Shown: piece by piece, positions 18,732 through 26,834 of the stretch | Layout of the letters: each line of letters starts with the position of its first letter | How positions within the stretch are numbered: position 1 is the first letter of the stretch | From: Vallitalea longa | GTDB lineage: Bacteria; Bacillota; Clostridia; Lachnospirales; Vallitaleaceae | DNA length: 64,000 nucleotides | Reading direction: 5' to 3' | NCBI RefSeq assembly: GCF_027923465.1 | Contig: NZ_BRLB01000015.1 | Coordinates: forward strand, 1-64,000 | Position numbers and translations under genes: made by a program | The notes under the pieces: generated by a model | Database searches by the model: none | Told to the model about the DNA's origin: nothing | Seen by the model: the letters and a program-made list of their open reading frames with translations, nothing else

Positions 18732-19529
18732 TTATACGGAAGGAATATCCTTTTTCTTATATATGACATATGATGCTATAATAAATATGATAGTTATCAC
18801 TATTGAAGTTATTAAATGTGGTATAGAGTAAGCAGAGTGTTCTGTTATATAACCTCTTTCAAAAAAGCCAAAAGGTGATAAATAACTATATATCTCATCA
18901 TCAATGGTTTGATTGAAAAGATATAATACGTAAAATCCAAATACAACACCTAATGTTACTGGCAATACGCTTTTCAATTTATTGACTATAGTCCCTATCA
19001 AAATACCTAAAGCAAATAAGAATAATTGGACGAATAGAAAACTAAGGGTCAATAAAGTAAAATCAGTAAAATTGTATTCTGCTTTTTTGAATGCCTCTAC
19101 AGCGATTAAAGCAAACGCAAAAAATAATATATTCATAATCAATATGTGAGTTAAGGCAGCCAATATTTTTGGAGATAATATATCAACTCTTTTTAAAGGT
19201 TTCACAAGTAAAAAATCAGAAGTCTTGTCTCTTGATTCTTTTGATATAATATCCAATCCTAATCTCATAGCAAATATTGCTCCTATAAGAAGAATATATG
19301 AGAAAGCGAAACCATAATAACCCATTATAGTAGACATGTTCATGTCACTTAAACCAAAAGCTTTTGCAAAAGTCTCAGGAAATTGACTGATCAACTTCTC
19401 CATCTGCTCTGCTTCTTGCGAATAAGTAGGGAATAATGCCATAAAGAAAAACAACACAATTATTATTGAAATAGTCCATATAAAATTACTTTTTATATAT
19501 TTTTTGAATTCAAATCTATATATGTTCAT
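18732..19529 (-). CDS. ABC-2 type transporter permease, divergent paralogue
   Basis: 265 residues, same architecture as its two neighbours but more distant. It keeps the loop motif LDIISKESRDKTSDFLLVKPLKR near residue 95. It is encoded 4 bases after the ATPase stop and 33 bases before copy B, so all are co-transcribed. A heteromeric pair with copy A or B is likely. The exported substrate is unknown; such operons often confer peptide or lantibiotic resistance or export lipids. Confidence 0.88.
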   Translation of the reverse strand: MNIYRFEFKKYIKSNFIWTISIIIVLFFFMALFPTYSQEAEQMEKLISQFPETFAKAFGLSDMNMSTIMGYYGFAFSYILLIGAIFAMRLGLDIISKESRDKTSDFLLVKPLKRVDILSPKILAALTHILIMNILFFAFALIAVEAFKKAEYNFTDFTLLTLSFLFVQLFLFALGILIGTIVNKLKSVLPVTLGVVFGFYVLYLFNQTIDDEIYSYLSPFGFFERGYITEHSAYSIPHLITSIVITIIFIIASYVIYKKKDIPSV

Positions 19530-19533
19530 AACC

Positions 19534-20418
19534 TCAATCCTCCTTCTGATAATAATACATAAATATCTCTTCTAGAGTAGGTTCTTCAACAAGGAGGTTA
19601 GTCATTTCTATATTACCTAACTTGTTAATGATTATATTGATATCTCCTTTATATATAAATGTTGCTTTATTTTCAGATAGTTGAAGCTCTGTTATACCAT
19701 CAATATTGAATGCTGATTTTGGTAGATTATTATGTGATTCAACACTAAACCTTTTATACTTATTCTGACGTAATGATTCTATACTTTCTATTCTAATGAT
19801 CTTTCCATCTTTTATAATAGCGACTCTGTCACATAATCTTTGAACCTCATCCAATATATGAGATGAGAAGAATATTGTTGCTCCTCTTTTGTTTTCTTCT
19901 CTTATGAGATCAAAAAACTTCTGCTGCATTAAAGGATCAAGACCACCTGTTGGTTCATCAAGAATGATTAATTTAGGTTCATGAAGTAGTCCCTGAACGA
20001 TACCAACTTTTTTCTTGTTTCCGAAAGATAGATCATTGATTTTTTTCTTAAGATCCAAATCCATTATCTCTGCTAATTCTTTAATTCGTTCAGAACAATC
20101 TTTTCTATAAAAACTTGCCGAATAATTGAGTAAATCAATTACTTTCATGTTATCATAATAAAAAACTTCTGAAGGTAAGTAACCTACATTCTTCCTAATT
20201 TCTGCACCATCTTTGATACAGTCTTTTCCGAATATCTTAGCACTTCCACTTGTTGGATAGATCAATGATAATAATGTCCTAATAGTAGTAGATTTACCCG
20301 CCCCATTAGGGCCAATGAATCCAAATATCTCACCTTGTTCGACTTTAAGTGAAACATCTATTATCCCTCTTGATTTACCATAGTATTTAGTAAGTTTTTG
20401 TGTTTCAATAACGTTCAT
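19534..20418 (-). CDS. ABC transporter ATP-binding protein (ABC-2 exporter)
   Basis: 294 residues. Walker A GPNGAGKST, signature LSFGNKKKVGIVQGL, Walker B LIILDEPTGGLDPL and switch His SSHILDEV are all present. The signature (LSFGN in place of LSGGQ) is a common variant. A C-terminal extension of about 80 residues follows the ATPase core. The frame is open 18 codons further, but CAGGAGG precedes the ATG at 20418. It energises the neighbouring permeases. Confidence 0.95.
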   Translation of the reverse strand: MNVIETQKLTKYYGKSRGIIDVSLKVEQGEIFGFIGPNGAGKSTTIRTLLSLIYPTSGSAKIFGKDCIKDGAEIRKNVGYLPSEVFYYDNMKVIDLLNYSASFYRKDCSERIKELAEIMDLDLKKKINDLSFGNKKKVGIVQGLLHEPKLIILDEPTGGLDPLMQQKFFDLIREENKRGATIFFSSHILDEVQRLCDRVAIIKDGKIIRIESIESLRQNKYKRFSVESHNNLPKSAFNIDGITELQLSENKATFIYKGDINIIINKLGNIEMTNLLVEEPTLEEIFMYYYQKED

Positions 20419-20502
20419 ATAACTACCTCCTGTATTTATAGATATATTATCAAGATCTCTTAACCTGTTCATAATGTCGCAAGATCATCTTTTCATCATT
20501 AT

Positions 20503-21297
20503 TTATAGGATATCCTTCTTTTGATAATTAGTATACGTAATTAATAAACATATTAATATGATTATAATTGAAAAAGATATATATATATAATCTATTCCTT
20601 TACCCATTATTACTTTATTAGGATTAAAATATGCAAAAGGAGTGGCATATTTCAAGAAACCAAGTTTATCTGATAATTTAATAATTATATCCAAAAAGTA
20701 CATTGTCAATATAATTGCTGTAGATATGTTGGTTGCTTTTTTAGCTGATCTTGTCAAAGTAGATGACGCCAACCCTATACTTAAGAATATGCATTGTATA
20801 AGCAATAGAGTCATTGACAAGTATATCATTCCTGTAATTACAGACTGGTCTTCACTAAAGTGATGTACAAAAACAATAGATGATAAACCTGTGATAATGT
20901 TTATTATAATGACACTGATAAAACCTGCAATCACTTTACTGGTTATTATATGCTTTCTTGTTACTGGTTTCACCATTAGAAAATCACCTGTTTTATCTCT
21001 TGCTTCTTTTGAAATAATCGTAGCCCCTAACATAACAGCATGTATCCCCGCTATCAACACAAAATAGGTAAATAATATACTATAATAATCTTCCACCCTA
21101 CTAAGATTAATGGAAGCTAAGCCAAACATGCTTTTCAAAATATCAGGCAGACCTTCCAAGAATGCATTTGCTTCATTTCCTATAGCTGCAAATCCCTTAT
21201 ACTCATTAAAAGCTAATGTAGTGAATAGTATAATACTTATACTCCATATGATAATAGCTTTCATATTTGCACGTAATTCACGCTTAACAATATTCAT
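20503..21297 (-). CDS. ABC-2 type transporter permease, copy A (operon head)
   Basis: 264 residues, about six membrane helices. It is a close paralogue of 17904-18698, arising by duplication, and is the first gene of the operon, just downstream of a TetR-type operator. AGGAGG precedes the start. The gene order permease A, ATPase, permease C, permease B places the duplicated copies at opposite ends. Both copies keep intact frames and conserved motifs, so both are likely functional. The pairing between subunits cannot be read from sequence. Confidence 0.88.
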   Translation of the reverse strand: MNIVKRELRANMKAIIIWSISIILFTTLAFNEYKGFAAIGNEANAFLEGLPDILKSMFGLASINLSRVEDYYSILFTYFVLIAGIHAVMLGATIISKEARDKTGDFLMVKPVTRKHIITSKVIAGFISVIIINIITGLSSIVFVHHFSEDQSVITGMIYLSMTLLLIQCIFLSIGLASSTLTRSAKKATNISTAIILTMYFLDIIIKLSDKLGFLKYATPFAYFNPNKVIMGKGIDYIYISFSIIIILICLLITYTNYQKKDIL

Positions 21298-21322
21298 AGA
21301 GATTCCTCCTATTCAGTGTCAA

Positions 21323-21339
21323 TTGACTAGTCTGGTCAA
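21323..21339. promoter_or_regulatory. TetR-type operator of the ABC-2 operon
   Basis: TTGACTAGTCTGGTCAA: a 17-base near-perfect palindrome (one asymmetric pair) just downstream of the -10 element. Shape and sequence are typical of TetR/AcrR operators in Clostridia. No TetR gene is in the operon. Confidence 0.75.
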
Positions 21340-21343
21340 TTTA

Positions 21344-21372
21344 ATTTTATCATATTTAATTCCATAAATCAA
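21344..21372 (-). promoter_or_regulatory. Promoter of the ABC-2 operon
   Basis: Minus strand TTGATT (21367-21372), 17-base spacer, TAAAAT (21344-21349). The operator covers the expected start site. Confidence 0.6.
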
Positions 21373-21466
21373 CATTTATTTCCATAAGCTTAACCAAGAA
21401 CCATAAACTTCATAATAGATACCTATATTATATTGCTCCTTTTAACCCCATTCTATCAAATTCATA

Positions 21467-21520
21467 GAGGCTATGCCTCATAAAAGATTTCAGTGAAAAT
21501 AGAAAGTAGAACTTTCCTAT
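21467..21520. repeat. Dispersed intergenic repeat, copy B
   Basis: GAGGCTATGCCTCATAAAAG start; roughly 70 percent identical to copy A at 16737-16787 across about 50 bases. The first 12 bases form a small GAGGC/GCCTC hairpin. Confidence 0.5.
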
Positions 21521-21532
21521 TTAAATAAAAAA

Positions 21533-21558
21533 AGAGCCAAGATATTATCTTAAGCTCT
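21533..21558 (-). terminator. Terminator of the SLH protein gene
   Basis: Minus strand stem AGAGC..AAGAT/ATCTT..GCTCT with a short loop followed by T7, 18 bases beyond the stop codon. Confidence 0.88.
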
Positions 21559-21575
21559 AAATATTAGATATCAAT

Positions 21576-23264
21576 TTAATCTAGAATATCTACAATTACT
21601 ACTTTTACTTGTTTGTCTGTGATTATTTCAGTAATTCTTACTTCATCATCAATTTCTATATCATCAATATCCTCTGTTTCATCGTCTTCTCTTATTAATG
21701 TATTCTTATCGATTGTAAAAGTCATATGAGTATTATCAACATCAACAGTTATCAATTTCTCGTTCACTGTTTCAGCGAGGGAAATCACTTCACCTTCATA
21801 TACTTTTACAATTGGTTCATCACTTTGTTTCTGTATTTCTATTTCTTCAACATATACACTATTACCTTTTGTAATCTGAACAACTTGGACTACACCACCA
21901 ATTTTAAGGTCTTTACTCTTTAATTTCTTGTCTTCTCCCTCTTTTTTAATCATAGTTTCTTTATCTATAGGAAATGTCTTTTCAATATTATTATCTTTAC
22001 GGATAGTAAATTGTTCCTTATGTCCTTTTTTTGTAAGTGCTGTTATGACTCCTTCATAGATATCAGTTTTTGTTTCTGGTTCAACAAGAATGATTTCTGT
22101 TACATAGGAATCATCGTCTTCTGTGATTTTTGTTAATTTTACAACATCTCCCTTATGGATATCTTTTAGTTTCAATGACTTTTTGTCACTATCTTTTTTG
22201 ATACGTGTATCTTTATCTATTTCAAAAGTCATTTCTTTATCATCAACCATAATACTTATTGAAGTGTCTTTTTTGTCATCTACAACTTTTGATACTTCAC
22301 CTTGGAAAGTTTCTAGAATTTTTTCCACTTTTTCTTCAAATATTTCTATGAATACTACCTTATGGTCAAAAAATTCAAGTTGTAGCTTATCTCCAGATTC
22401 TAGTTCGGATAGTTTTATTTCTTTACCCTCTATATTATAAATTATAACATCATCACCAAGTAGATATCTTTCATAACCATAGTCATCTCTTATGGTTATA
22501 ATGTCATCAGCTACTTGAACAAACTCTCCCATTTCTACCTCTTCTTCATCACTGTCTATCTTATTATCTAGTCTTGAAAACAAAACTGCCATTTCAGCTC
22601 TAGTTAAATTACTGTTAGGATTAAATTTCTTCTTGTAACCTGACATCAATCCTAATTTGTCAATTAGATAAACATAACCCCTATTGCCCTCTGGTATAAA
22701 ACTTGCATCATCAAAATCTATATATTCATCATTACTATCAAAAGCTTTTTCATCTAATCCCAATGCCCTAATAATATACTTAGCAACCATATATCTCTTG
22801 GCTGCTGCATTAGCATTGAAATCTTTTAATTCATCTTTAGTTATTATTCCCATTTCATTAGCATAAGCTACATAGGGAACTGACCATTCAGGAATATTAA
22901 GTCCCTCAATAAAATCAGGAATTTCCTCTAATTCTTGCAATTCATCTTCTACCCCCATAATTCTTAGGGTCATAACTATTACTTCAATATTTTTTGCAGG
23001 TTTATTAGGTAAAAATTTACCTTTTCCATCTCCTAATATGTACCTTTTTGAACTCATACGTTTGATGTCTTTATCAGCCCAGTGTTTTTCATCAACATCA
23101 TCAAATACTTTAGAGTTCTTATGATTAGAATTATTCCAATGAACCTTGTTGTCCTTGCTGCTATTTCCTCTATTCTTATCATTCTTGGCTAGAACACCAC
23201 TAGATAATAATAGAGAAATTGTGATGATTAATGAAACTATTTTTATTAATTTTTTCTTTCTCAC
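21576..23264 (-). CDS. S-layer homology (SLH) protein with four DUF5666-like beta repeats
   Basis: 562 residues. A signal peptide ends near ALA-KNDK (residue 27). Three SLH modules span about 52-240 (first FDDVDEKHWADKDIKRM; third FNPNSNLTRAEMAVLFSRL), which would anchor the protein to secondary cell-wall polymer. From about residue 245 come four repeats of about 70 residues with pattern GEV-xxx-DxxxxFxIDKDTxIKK-xxLKDIKxGD-VxxxxI. GTG start with AGGAGG 8 bases before it. It is encoded downstream of the rsgI-sigI pair and may be a target or partner of the membrane-linked anti-sigma factor. Confidence 0.88.
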   Translation of the reverse strand: MRKKKLIKIVSLIITISLLLSSGVLAKNDKNRGNSSKDNKVHWNNSNHKNSKVFDDVDEKHWADKDIKRMSSKRYILGDGKGKFLPNKPAKNIEVIVMTLRIMGVEDELQELEEIPDFIEGLNIPEWSVPYVAYANEMGIITKDELKDFNANAAAKRYMVAKYIIRALGLDEKAFDSNDEYIDFDDASFIPEGNRGYVYLIDKLGLMSGYKKKFNPNSNLTRAEMAVLFSRLDNKIDSDEEEVEMGEFVQVADDIITIRDDYGYERYLLGDDVIIYNIEGKEIKLSELESGDKLQLEFFDHKVVFIEIFEEKVEKILETFQGEVSKVVDDKKDTSISIMVDDKEMTFEIDKDTRIKKDSDKKSLKLKDIHKGDVVKLTKITEDDDSYVTEIILVEPETKTDIYEGVITALTKKGHKEQFTIRKDNNIEKTFPIDKETMIKKEGEDKKLKSKDLKIGGVVQVVQITKGNSVYVEEIEIQKQSDEPIVKVYEGEVISLAETVNEKLITVDVDNTHMTFTIDKNTLIREDDETEDIDDIEIDDEVRITEIITDKQVKVVIVDILD

Positions 23265-23414
23265 TCCGATAACCTCCTATTTCTTAATATTTATCTGGGC
23301 AATATATCTATTCGTACACATTTTTACCATTTTTGGGGTATTATTTATTTTTATTAAAATTTATACAAAAAAATTCATATGAAAACGCTCCTATTTCATA
23401 TACTTAAAAAGTAT

Positions 23415-23439
23415 AACTTTCCTATCAGATGAGAAAGTT
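23415..23439 (-). terminator. Terminator-like hairpin after rsgI
   Basis: AACTTTC/GAAAGTT stem 20 bases past the rsgI stop, followed on the minus strand by ATACTTTTT. Confidence 0.6.
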
Positions 23440-23458
23440 ATCATTATACGTAAATTAT

Positions 23459-24469
23459 TTATCTGTTATTATTTTTATCTCTATTACTATTTTTCAGTTG
23501 TCCTTTATGTTTTCCGTTATTTGTTTTTGAATTATTATTTTTAGTTTTTTTATTATTATCGTTATGTTTATTATTGTTAGGTCCATCATCATTTATATTA
23601 TCTTTCCTTGTATTATTGTTTATATTTCTATTGCTACTGTTTGTGTTTTTATTATTATTATTTGCATTATTATTTTTATTGTTACTATTTGCATTGTTAT
23701 TATTATTGTTTGCATTTTTATTGCTGTTTCCATTGGTTTTATTAACATTGCTTGCATTTCCTGTCTTGTTATTGCTTTGATTTATTTTATCAATGTCCCT
23801 TTCATCTTTTAATATATCAATAAGTTGAGCTATTGTTTTTTGTTCAAGTTCTTCTTGGGTATAATTATTGTTTTTCTCATTGATTATTATTTCAATCAAA
23901 GTGGATTTGCCAGATGAAACATTAGTTTCTTCTTGGTCATATTCATCTTTTGGTATCTCTATTGTATATATGTTCACATTGGTATCAGCAAAAGATTCCT
24001 TAACCATCTCTAATGTTTTCTGATCCAGATTATCAAATGCCAGTAGAATGTTGGTTTCCCCTTTTTTATCTATAAGATTTTCATTAATTATTTCATCTAA
24101 TATGGTATCTACTTTTTTATACTTATAATCGGATAAACCACTAACAGTATCCATTCCCTTTTCATCAATACCGTTAATATCCAGTACTCTGTTGAATCTA
24201 TTGTATATTACTTCTATACCTTCCCTACTGTTGATATTTATATATCCGTATGGTGTATAATATGCATAAGCACTAACGCCAAATCCACTAACAAGAAATA
24301 CGATTATAAGGATTGCAGCTATTCTTCTAAAATTGAATCTAGTCAATTCCACATTTATCTTCATCCCTACCTGGACATCATATTTGGGTTTGTTTACTTC
24401 TTTGAAACTGCCTTCTTCCGTAAGAACAAATAATTTGTTATCCTTAATCTCCATAATTATTGCACGCAT
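23459..24469 (-). CDS. rsgI: RsgI-type membrane anti-sigma-I factor with Asn-rich tail
   Basis: 336 residues. The cytoplasmic RsgI N-terminal domain (about 1-46, AIIMEIKDNKLFVLTEEGSF and YDVQVGMKI) would bind SigI. One membrane helix follows (about 50-70), then a conserved extracellular segment (YINSREGIEVIYNRFNRVLDING) and a helical region to about residue 225. The last about 110 residues are almost entirely Asn/Lys/Ser and disordered. Unlike cellulolytic species it carries no carbohydrate-binding or catalytic domain. TAGGAGGTG precedes the start. It is encoded 11 bases after sigI. Confidence 0.9.
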   Translation of the reverse strand: MRAIIMEIKDNKLFVLTEEGSFKEVNKPKYDVQVGMKINVELTRFNFRRIAAILIIVFLVSGFGVSAYAYYTPYGYININSREGIEVIYNRFNRVLDINGIDEKGMDTVSGLSDYKYKKVDTILDEIINENLIDKKGETNILLAFDNLDQKTLEMVKESFADTNVNIYTIEIPKDEYDQEETNVSSGKSTLIEIIINEKNNNYTQEELEQKTIAQLIDILKDERDIDKINQSNNKTGNASNVNKTNGNSNKNANNNNNNANSNNKNNNANNNNKNTNSSNRNINNNTRKDNINDDGPNNNKHNDNNKKTKNNNSKTNNGKHKGQLKNSNRDKNNNR

Positions 24470-24480
24470 ATATTCACCTC

Positions 24481-25167
24481 CTATAAATACTCTTTTAAAT
24501 ACTTATAATCTCCTATTTCTATAATAATAAGAGCTATAATATATATTCGACCTCGTTCTATCTTTTTTCGATGTACTTTCATTTTATCTTCTATGGTTTT
24601 TATTGGCAACCGTTTATTATTATGTATATAATTCATTAATTGAGTATCCCTTACAATTTCTGAAACGATTTTCTTATATAATCTTCTCGTCCTCTTATGT
24701 TTTGGAGAATGCTTGACTAGTTTGGCAAAGTCCAGTCCCCAAGTGAATAATTCCTCTTTGAATTCATTTATCTCTAGTCTTCTTAATTCGTTTTCGCTAT
24801 TCACATTAAATAAATCTATACTTTTCTTATTCACTATTTCCATCTCATTATTGGTATCATCATTATATAAAACCATTTCTTTGACTTTATTATTTTTCCT
24901 TTGATAATCAATAAGTCTTCTACCGATAACTATTTTTGCCAAACTTAGGAAACTACCTTTTTCTATATCATATTTATCTATGGCTTCATTAAAGGCCAAT
25001 AAGCCTATTGATAATTCTTCATCAATACCATATTCCACATATCTGCCTATTTTAGCTTGAATTGTTGATGCAATAAAAGGCATATATTGCTCAATTAGAG
25101 CATTCCTGATATATATGTTTTCTTTTGCAGTTAGAACAGTTTCATTTAGCGACTTGTCCTTTTCCAA
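24481..25167 (-). CDS. sigI: RNA polymerase sigma factor SigI
   Basis: 228 residues, the family length. The region-2-like segment is recognisable (IEQYMPFIASTIQAKIGRYVEYGIDEELSIGLLAFNEAI) with DKYDIEKGSFLSLAKIVI following, and a C-terminal SigI-specific DNA-binding part (VHRKKIERGRIYIIALIIIEIGDY). Translation starts at a TTG preceded by GGAGGTG. With rsgI directly downstream it forms the standard two-gene unit for sensing cell-envelope, heat or polysaccharide signals. I could not identify a SigI-type promoter upstream of the operon with confidence. Confidence 0.92.
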   Translation of the reverse strand: MEKDKSLNETVLTAKENIYIRNALIEQYMPFIASTIQAKIGRYVEYGIDEELSIGLLAFNEAIDKYDIEKGSFLSLAKIVIGRRLIDYQRKNNKVKEMVLYNDDTNNEMEIVNKKSIDLFNVNSENELRRLEINEFKEELFTWGLDFAKLVKHSPKHKRTRRLYKKIVSEIVRDTQLMNYIHNNKRLPIKTIEDKMKVHRKKIERGRIYIIALIIIEIGDYKYLKEYL

Positions 25168-25332
25168 ATTTTTTCACCTCCTTCATAATAGTAAAGGATT
25201 ATATATACTCAAACAAATGGTAATTTTATCCTATTACTTATTGATTGTATGTCATCCATACATTTTGCCAATAAATTATTATAAACTATTTACTGTTATG
25301 TTTGTTTATTTGTAGATGTTATTAAAAATAAT

Positions 25333-25361
25333 TTGCATTTATTATCATATCATGTTATCAT
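25333..25361 (+). promoter_or_regulatory. Promoter of the DUF2087/Crp gene pair
   Basis: TTGCAT (25333-25338), 17-base spacer, TATCAT (25356-25361), 30 bases before the start codon of the first gene. Confidence 0.5.
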
Positions 25362-25390
25362 TGAATTAAATATTGAATGAGGTGTTGAAA

Positions 25391-26137
25391 ATGACAGATA
25401 ATAATTTATTTTGGAACGCAAGTATAGATGAACTGAAAAAGGGTTATATATATGATTACAACAAAGATACTTATGTATGTTTAATATGTGGCAAAACAAT
25501 GGAAAATGGTGTAATCCATGAATATAACAACCAATTGTTGACTTGCAGAAAGAGAATGGAATACCATATAGACAAGGACCATGGTGGAATATTCAATTTT
25601 CTGATTAGCCTAAACAAAAAGTACACTGGATTAACCGATAACCAAAAAGAAATATTAGAATGTTTCTATAATGATATGAATGATAAAGAGACAGCAAAAA
25701 AGTTAAGCATATCTCAATCTACAATAAGAAATTATAGATTCAAATTACGTGAAAAGGAAAAACAGGCTAAAATATTTACAATACTGATGGATCTGACAGC
25801 CAGACATAGTGATTCAAACAAATTGGTAGAACCACACAAAACTGCCACAATGATTGATGACAGGTATCAGATTACGAAAGAAGAAAGCGAGAAAATCATA
25901 AAACGCTATTTTACTGAAGAAGGTGGATTAAAAGACCTTCCTTCCAAAGAGAAGAGGAAAATAATTGTACTAAGGCATATAGCTGATAATTTCAAACCTA
26001 ATAACAGATATTCAGAAAAAGAGATCAATAGGATAATAAAAAGGATCTATGATGATTATGCTATAATCAGGAGATATCTAATAGAATATGGTTTCCTTGA
26101 CAGAACAAAAGATTGCACCTATTATTGGGTGAAGTAG
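25391..26137 (+). CDS. DUF2087-family transcriptional regulator with LuxR-type HTH
   Basis: 248 residues. An N-terminal zinc-ribbon-like part (CLICGK near residue 31 and C-x-KRMEYHIDKDHGG) is followed by a helix-turn-helix of LuxR/GerE type (NDKETAKKLSISQSTIRNYRFKLREK, about 105-130). The C-terminus is a DUF2087 domain (KEKRKIIVLRHIADNF, then RYSEKEINRIIKRIYDDYAIIRRYLIEYGFLDR). ATG at 25391 is chosen because GAGGTG precedes it; an in-frame TTG lies six codons upstream. It is co-transcribed with the Crp/Fnr gene 12 bases downstream. Target genes are unknown. Confidence 0.85.
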   Translation: MTDNNLFWNASIDELKKGYIYDYNKDTYVCLICGKTMENGVIHEYNNQLLTCRKRMEYHIDKDHGGIFNFLISLNKKYTGLTDNQKEILECFYNDMNDKETAKKLSISQSTIRNYRFKLREKEKQAKIFTILMDLTARHSDSNKLVEPHKTATMIDDRYQITKEESEKIIKRYFTEEGGLKDLPSKEKRKIIVLRHIADNFKPNNRYSEKEINRIIKRIYDDYAIIRRYLIEYGFLDRTKDCTYYWVK

Positions 26138-26149
26138 GAGAGGGATAAT

Positions 26150-26821
26150 ATGGCAATAGAAATACTACAGAACTGCTCATTATTTGCATCATTGGACAAT
26201 AAAAATATAGAATCCATTTTATCATTGACTGATTATGGAATCACTACTTATACGAGAGATCAGATTATAAGTACCGAAGGAGAAGTCTGTGATAAAATAG
26301 GTATTGTTCTAGAGGGCAACATTGAAGTCAAGAAAATATATCCTCTTGGAAAATCCATAACTGTAGCCAAATTGCAGCCTAATGATATTTTCGGTGAAGT
26401 CATATTATTCTCCAATATGAAGGACTACCCTTCCACCATAGTATCTTGCGACTCATCAAAAGTGTTATATATAACCAAGAAAGACATAATCTATATCATG
26501 GAACACTATCCCATCATAATGAGCAATCTACTTAATGTATTGTCCACCAAGATATTGACACTTAATAAGAAACTGAGAAATCTGTCTTATGAAAATATGC
26601 GTCAGAAAATAGCCGATTTTCTGTTGTCTGAATATAAGAAACATAATTCTGTCTATCTGGAATTGAAAATCTCTAGAAAAGAAATGGCAGAATTATTAGG
26701 TGTCACAAGACCTTCTCTATCCAGGGAATTGGCTCTAATGAAAAGCCATAATATAATTGATTATCATAAGAGCACCATAAAAATAAACAATCTTCAATTA
26801 CTTGAAGATTGCTTATTCTAA
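26150..26821 (+). CDS. Crp/Fnr family transcriptional regulator
   Basis: 223 residues. The cyclic-nucleotide-binding beta-roll occupies about 5-125 (EGEVCDKIGIVLEGNIEV, ANDIFGE-like LQPNDIFGEVILF), the dimer helix follows, and the HTH_Crp domain is near 170-200 (ISRKEMAELLGVTRPSLSRELALM). There are no N-terminal cysteines for an Fnr-type Fe-S cluster, so the ligand may be cAMP, a different small molecule or none. Start supported by GTAGGAGAGGG. It may regulate fermentation or detoxification genes as other clostridial members do. Confidence 0.93.
   Translation: MAIEILQNCSLFASLDNKNIESILSLTDYGITTYTRDQIISTEGEVCDKIGIVLEGNIEVKKIYPLGKSITVAKLQPNDIFGEVILFSNMKDYPSTIVSCDSSKVLYITKKDIIYIMEHYPIIMSNLLNVLSTKILTLNKKLRNLSYENMRQKIADFLLSEYKKHNSVYLELKISRKEMAELLGVTRPSLSRELALMKSHNIIDYHKSTIKINNLQLLEDCLF
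26788..26811 (+). terminator. Hairpin inside the 3' end of the Crp/Fnr gene
   Basis: CAATCTTCAA/TTGAAGATTG 10-bp stem with a 4-base loop, lying within the last codons. It may act as the terminator between the two convergent units; the following T-rich stretch is weak. Confidence 0.5.
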
Positions 26822-26834
26822 TATCATTCTTTAA

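Noticed and set aside
23564-23812. Long plus-strand frames opposite the RsgI tail
   Set aside because: Mirror images of the Asn codon repeats of the rsgI gene; low-complexity shadows.
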